Of a stretch of DNA of 64,000 nt, positions 60,662 to 64,000 are shown in pieces. The stretch lies in the NCBI GenBank assembly GCA_022704885.1, contig JAKJFO010000001.1, forward strand, positions 5,167 through 69,166. Reading direction: 5' to 3'. The DNA is from Candidatus Rifleibacteriota bacterium. GTDB taxonomy: Bacteria > Riflebacteria > Ozemobacteria > Ozemobacterales > Ozemobacteraceae. Both the position numbers and the translations under genes were made by a program. Numbering within the stretch: the first letter of the stretch is position 1; every line of letters begins with the position of its first letter. A model generated the notes under the pieces. The model was not told the DNA's origin and did not search any database. It saw only the letters and a list, made by a program, of their open reading frames with translations.

Positions 60662-61116
60662 TCATTTTTTCTCATACCATCGGGAAAGGACGCGGTAGAC
60701 AACGAAACCCATGCGCTCATAAAGCCGATGCGCCTTTTGGTTGGCATCGATAACCGACAGCTTCACCGTCTCACAGCCGAGCTGACGCAGCATTTCTATC
60801 AGGCTGGCGACAGCGGCACAACCGTAGCCATGCCCGCGGGAAGCGGGCAGCAGGCACACAGATTCGATCCAGCCGTCAGAACCATCGAGCTTGAGCTCGT
60901 AACTTCCGACCGTGCAGTTATCAGCACTGATAAGACCGCAGCGCAAAGTTCCGTTCGCCAGCAGGCGCCTTGCGTCATCGGCATCGATGGTTGTCCCGCC
61001 ACAAAATTTCTGATATCATCGCGGCTCTGTTTCCCAGTAGTCTGCGCGCCAAAAAGCAGCTCAACCCCCCCGGCCGCCATGTGCCCGTTCATGTCACAAA
61101 GTTTTTGAATCATCAT
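60662..61116 (-). pseudogene. GNAT acetyltransferase broken by a one-base frameshift
   Basis: The N-terminal part reads from ATG 61116: MMIQKLCDMNGHMAAGGVEL to DDIRNF. At 61006-61003 (a run of four A on the plus strand, T on the minus strand) the frame is lost. The rest appears in another frame: CGGTTIDADDARRLLANG, DGWIESVCLLPASRGHGYG (acetyl-CoA loop) and ANQKAHRLYERMGFV. Adding one T joins the parts into a protein of about 151 residues. No intact start exists for the second part alone, apart from a TTG. Mutation or sequencing error cannot be separated here. Confidence 0.7.
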
Positions 61117-61125
61117 GACAACATC

Positions 61126-61665
61126 TTATTTTGCAACTGTGTCTTTAAGCCACAGGTAAAGCTGCTCGCAGGCGTCATCGCCGCAGCGCGTAATCTGAAT
61201 TTTGCCGCCGACGATTTCGGTTCTGATTTTGTGGGCAGTAACAACCTTGCCAGCTATTATGATCGCCACCGCCCGATCGACATTGGCTGCGGTGAACTGC
61301 TGAAATTCTCTGGCATTACCCTCGCCAAGAACCACGTTGAGAGTCGTTTTTCCCGCAACCTTGTCACCGACTTCGGGCTTTGCTTCAGGACTGAAACCCA
61401 CATCCGGCCGGTTCTTTACCCGGAAATGCCGGGCCGGCTGACCGGTTACGCCCAGGTGATCGAGGGTATAGGTGACGATGACTTCGTCGTCAGCCGTCTT
61501 TGCAAACTTTGCTGAATCGCTTTGCTCCTCAAGGATGAGGTAGAAGCCATTTGGCAGGGAAGCTTTTTCCGCGCCACTCTGCGCATCTCCGACTTCCTGA
61601 GAAAACCCGGCCGTGACGACAAAAAACAGAATAAAAGCAATCAATGCTGTGAAAACTCTATTCAT
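61126..61665 (-). CDS. Exported protein with a SecDF-P1-head-like domain
   Basis: The 179-residue protein has a signal peptide (about 1-22) and an acidic linker, then a domain whose C-terminal half, VAIIIAGKVVTAHKIRTEIV followed by GGKIQIT, strongly resembles the P1 head of SecD (the segment that ends in the LDGKVLSAP.I pattern). It lacks the rest of SecD. The function is unknown; a periplasmic role in late export or envelope homeostasis is a guess. AAGGATG precedes ATG 61665. It lies just upstream of the frameshifted GNAT gene. Confidence 0.72.
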   Translation of the reverse strand: MNRVFTALIAFILFFVVTAGFSQEVGDAQSGAEKASLPNGFYLILEEQSDSAKFAKTADDEVIVTYTLDHLGVTGQPARHFRVKNRPDVGFSPEAKPEVGDKVAGKTTLNVVLGEGNAREFQQFTAANVDRAVAIIIAGKVVTAHKIRTEIVGGKIQITRCGDDACEQLYLWLKDTVAK

Positions 61666-61736
61666 TCGAGCATCCTTTATTGCTGCTGCAAACTTAAAGA
61701 TCCCGTTCAGTCTAACGCAGCCAATCTGCAACGTCA

Positions 61737-61761
61737 AACAACTGCCTGATCGGCAGTTGTT
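61737..61761 (-). terminator. Possible terminator after sdaA
   Basis: AACAACTGCC (61737-61746) and GGCAGTTGTT (61752-61761) form a 10-bp stem with a 5-nt loop. The T-tract is weak on both strands, so this could instead be an mRNA-stabilising hairpin. Confidence 0.5.
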
Positions 61762-61777
61762 AATATCGCGAGATGTT

Positions 61778-63001
61778 TCATTTCATCTGATGGTAATCTC
61801 TGGCGAGGCCGCCCTCGCCGGTTTCTTTATAGAGCGAGGGCAGGTCGTGACCGGTCTCTTTCATGACCTCGACGACCCTGTCAAAAGAGACACGATGCGT
61901 GCCGTCGGAAAAGGTTGCGAAAATATTGGCGTCGAGCGCGCGGGCTGCGGCAAACGCGTTGCGCTCGATACAGGGTATCTGAACCAGCCCGCAGACCGGG
62001 TCGCAGGTCATGCCGAGATGATGCTCAAGGGCCATTTCAGCTGCGTATTCGATCTGTGCGGGGCTGCCGCCGAAAAGCTGGTTGGCTGCGCCGGCTGCCA
62101 TTGCGCAGGCTACGCCGACTTCGCCCTGACAGCCGACTTCGGCACCCGAAATAGAAGCGTTGTGTTTGACGATATTGCCGATCAGGCCGGCGGTGGCTAG
62201 AGCGCGCAGAATGCGGGCATTGCTGAATTCCCTGGTGGTCTGCAGATGATAGAGCACTGCCGGAACAACTCCGCTCGACCCACAGGTTGGCGCGGTAACG
62301 ATTTTGCCGCCTGAGGCGTTTTCTTCGCTGACAGCGAGAGCATAAGAAAAAACGAGTCCGCGCGACTTGAGGGTCTGCGTGTAACCGCTGGCGCGGACAT
62401 GATAAGAAACCGCTTTTTTTCTGAGGTTAAGCGGGCCAGGCAGCGAGCCCTCTTCTTCGAGTCCCCTCTGGATTGCAGCTTTCATCGTCAGCCAGACTTC
62501 TTCGAGATAATCCCAGATGCTGCTGTCTTCGCATTCCTGAACGTATTCCCAGTAACTTTTGCCCTTTTCTTCGCACCAGGCAAGCAGTTCTGTCATAGTG
62601 TTCATCTGGTAAATTTCGACACCTTCGCCCTCTTCGACTCCGACCTGATTGCCGTTTTCGTCAGAAAGTGCTCCGCCACCGACGCTGAACACTGTCCAGC
62701 TTTCCATCTCTTTGCCGTCATCAGCGAAGGCTTTAAAATTCATACCGTTCGGGTGAGGTGGAAGAACGATCTTTGGCTGCCAGATGATTTCGGTTTTCGC
62801 TTTTGGCCTGAGAACTGAAAGAATGGCGGTGTCGGTCAGATGCCCCCTGCCGGTTGCAGCGAGGCTGCCGTAAAGCGTAACCGCGAAGGAAGCTGCTGAA
62901 GCATGGCGTTCGAGAAAAATTTCGGCGGCCTTGCGAGGCGCCATGGTGTGACTGCTTGAAGGACCGTTACCGATTCTGAAGAGTTCTCTTAATGATTTCA
63001 T
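61778..63001 (-). CDS. sdaA: L-serine ammonia-lyase, one-chain iron-sulfur type
   Basis: The 407-residue enzyme starts with the beta (allosteric) domain, FRIGNGPSSSHTMAPRKAAEIF, and continues into the alpha (catalytic) domain with APTCGSSGVVPAVL, NASISGAEVGCQGEVG and GMTCDPVCGLVQIPC, which supply the [4Fe-4S] cluster ligands. It deaminates serine to pyruvate and ammonia, feeding NifJ. It lies 22 bp after dapL on the same strand and may share its message. Confidence 0.95.
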   Translation of the reverse strand: MKSLRELFRIGNGPSSSHTMAPRKAAEIFLERHASAASFAVTLYGSLAATGRGHLTDTAILSVLRPKAKTEIIWQPKIVLPPHPNGMNFKAFADDGKEMESWTVFSVGGGALSDENGNQVGVEEGEGVEIYQMNTMTELLAWCEEKGKSYWEYVQECEDSSIWDYLEEVWLTMKAAIQRGLEEEGSLPGPLNLRKKAVSYHVRASGYTQTLKSRGLVFSYALAVSEENASGGKIVTAPTCGSSGVVPAVLYHLQTTREFSNARILRALATAGLIGNIVKHNASISGAEVGCQGEVGVACAMAAGAANQLFGGSPAQIEYAAEMALEHHLGMTCDPVCGLVQIPCIERNAFAAARALDANIFATFSDGTHRVSFDRVVEVMKETGHDLPSLYKETGEGGLARDYHQMK

Positions 63002-63023
63002 AAACAGATTTGATAAGTTTTGA

Positions 63024-64000
63024 TCAGAGAACTTCGAGGCGCTTTACCGCATCGATAAAGTCTTCGCGGTGGCCGAAGGCCGAGAATCTGATGAAGCCCT
63101 CGCCGGCGGGGCCGAAGCCTGAGCCAGGCGTTGTGACGATCTGGCATTTTTCGAGGATTTCGCTGAAGACATCCCAGGATTTGCGGCCGAGAAAATGCGC
63201 CCAGACGTATGGCGCGTTGACGCCGCCGCAGGTCTTGAGGCCTTTTGCGTCGAGTGCCTTTTTGATGATCGCCGCGTTTTCCATGTAATAGGAAACCAGG
63301 CACTTCATCTCGGCCAGTCCTTCGTCTTCGAGTGCGGCCATACCGCCATACTGGGCGATGTTAGAGGCGCCGTTGAACAGGGTGGTCATGATGCGGTTCC
63401 AGTCGTTGCGAACCGGTGTGCCGTCTTCGAATTTGAGCTGGTCAGGCACTACTGTCCAGCCCAGGCGAACTCCGGTAAAGCCGGATGGTTTTGAGAATGA
63501 ACTGACTTCGATCGCAACCTCACGCGCACCGTCGATTTCGAAAATCGTTTTCGGCAGAGATTTGTCGCTGATGTATTCGCTGTAAGCCGCGTCAAAGATG
63601 ATTATCGAGCGATTCTTCCGGGCAAAAGCGACGAGCTTTTTGAGCTGCTCGCAGCTGGCAACTGCCCCGGTCGGGTTGTTCGGCGAACAAAAATAAATCA
63701 GGTCGGTGCGTGGCTGGTTGTCGAGATCAGGAAAAAAGTCATTTTCGAGGCAGCACTTCATGTAAACGATCTTGTCGAACTGGCTGCGCGACTGATCGTA
63801 AGGGCCGGTAACTCCGGCGATCACTGAACCATCGACGTAAACCGGATACGAAGGATCCTGCACCGCAATAGTCACTTCGCTGCCGAACATCGTCTGCAGG
63901 CGCGCAATATCGCACTTGGCGCCATCAGAAATAAACACTTCATCGCCTTTAACCAGACCGCCATAAAGCTTTGCGGCCAGCTGTGTGCGAAATTCGGTAA
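63024..64000 (-). CDS. dapL: LL-diaminopimelate aminotransferase, C-terminal part (gene continues beyond the window)
   Basis: The visible 325 residues cover the large domain and C-terminus of DapL: YGGLVKGDEVFISDGAKCDI, QDPSYPVYVDGSVIAG, YFCSPNNPTGA, the PLP-binding lysine in SSFSKPSGFTGVRLGW, and FAFGHREDFIDAVKRL at the end. It converts tetrahydrodipicolinate to LL-diaminopimelate in one step for lysine and peptidoglycan synthesis. This route is found in plants, Chlamydiae and scattered bacterial phyla. The start codon lies past base 64000. Confidence 0.95.
   Translation of the reverse strand, partial: TEFRTQLAAKLYGGLVKGDEVFISDGAKCDIARLQTMFGSEVTIAVQDPSYPVYVDGSVIAGVTGPYDQSRSQFDKIVYMKCCLENDFFPDLDNQPRTDLIYFCSPNNPTGAVASCEQLKKLVAFARKNRSIIIFDAAYSEYISDKSLPKTIFEIDGAREVAIEVSSFSKPSGFTGVRLGWTVVPDQLKFEDGTPVRNDWNRIMTTLFNGASNIAQYGGMAALEDEGLAEMKCLVSYYMENAAIIKKALDAKGLKTCGGVNAPYVWAHFLGRKSWDVFSEILEKCQIVTTPGSGFGPAGEGFIRFSAFGHREDFIDAVKRLEVL

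Overview
The window reads as a chromosomal segment of an anaerobic, Gram-negative (two-membrane) bacterium. Anaerobic metabolism is indicated by a one-chain pyruvate:ferredoxin oxidoreductase (nifJ), a selenocysteine-type formate dehydrogenase and an iron-sulfur L-serine dehydratase. The outer membrane is indicated by a TonB-dependent receptor, a TolC/MacAB-type efflux set, a small beta-barrel protein and lipoproteins. LL-diaminopimelate aminotransferase (dapL), FloA/NfeD and many GAF, HDOD, HD-GYP and PP2C signalling proteins suggest an environmental lineage outside the well-studied phyla. My low-confidence guess from gene style is Candidatus Riflebacteria. I see no rRNA, tRNA, CRISPR array, prophage or intact insertion sequence. 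Housekeeping promoters repeatedly show a -35 element TTGACT(T) about 17-18 bp from a -10 of the TAnnAT type. Layout: 0.5-6.2 kb holds a class B acid phosphatase, a frameshifted HIT gene, rpsU and an NfeD-NfeD-FloA membrane cluster with two unknown genes. 6.4-11.6 kb holds nifJ with a strong terminator, a GNAT gene and a PfkB kinase. 11.7-18.6 kb holds an intein-derived (Hint-like) protein coupled to a PcrA/UvrD helicase, a membrane-anchored CBM48 protein and a large PocR-like/GAF/HD-GYP sensor. 19-24.8 kb holds a beta-barrel protein and a TolC-MacA-MacB-permease operon. 24.8-33 kb holds a NUDIX hydrolase, secreted proteins, a MerR regulator with a 39-residue membrane peptide, ComB and two tandem HDOD proteins. 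33-39 kb holds pullulanase, YihY and Tex. 39.6-47.5 kb holds a histidine kinase, two response regulators, a 5'-truncated acetate symporter, a Cache-PAS-CBS-DUF294 fusion and a phosphoesterase. 47.5-57.8 kb looks like a molybdenum/tungsten and formate region: Mop, an FmdE-like protein, fdhA, a LysR regulator with matching operators, an HTH-PBP regulator, a TiaS-like protein, a membrane protein and a TonB receptor. 58-64 kb holds a lipoprotein, small secreted proteins, a frameshifted GNAT gene, sdaA and the end of dapL. The most unusual items are these: (1) a free-standing, apparently splicing-dead intein relative placed 2 bp upstream of an intein-free PcrA-type helicase; (2) fdhA carrying two in-frame stop codons, a UGA with a convincing SECIS hairpin (selenocysteine) and an unexplained UAG at the junction of its ferredoxin-like and catalytic parts; (3) a 17-bp palindrome shared by the LysR start region and the fdhA promoter, at the classic activator position; (4) a receiver domain whose phospho-acceptor Asp is Glu; (5) two single-base homopolymer frameshifts and a truncated symporter, which may be real decay or assembly error; (6) several families of intergenic repeats.
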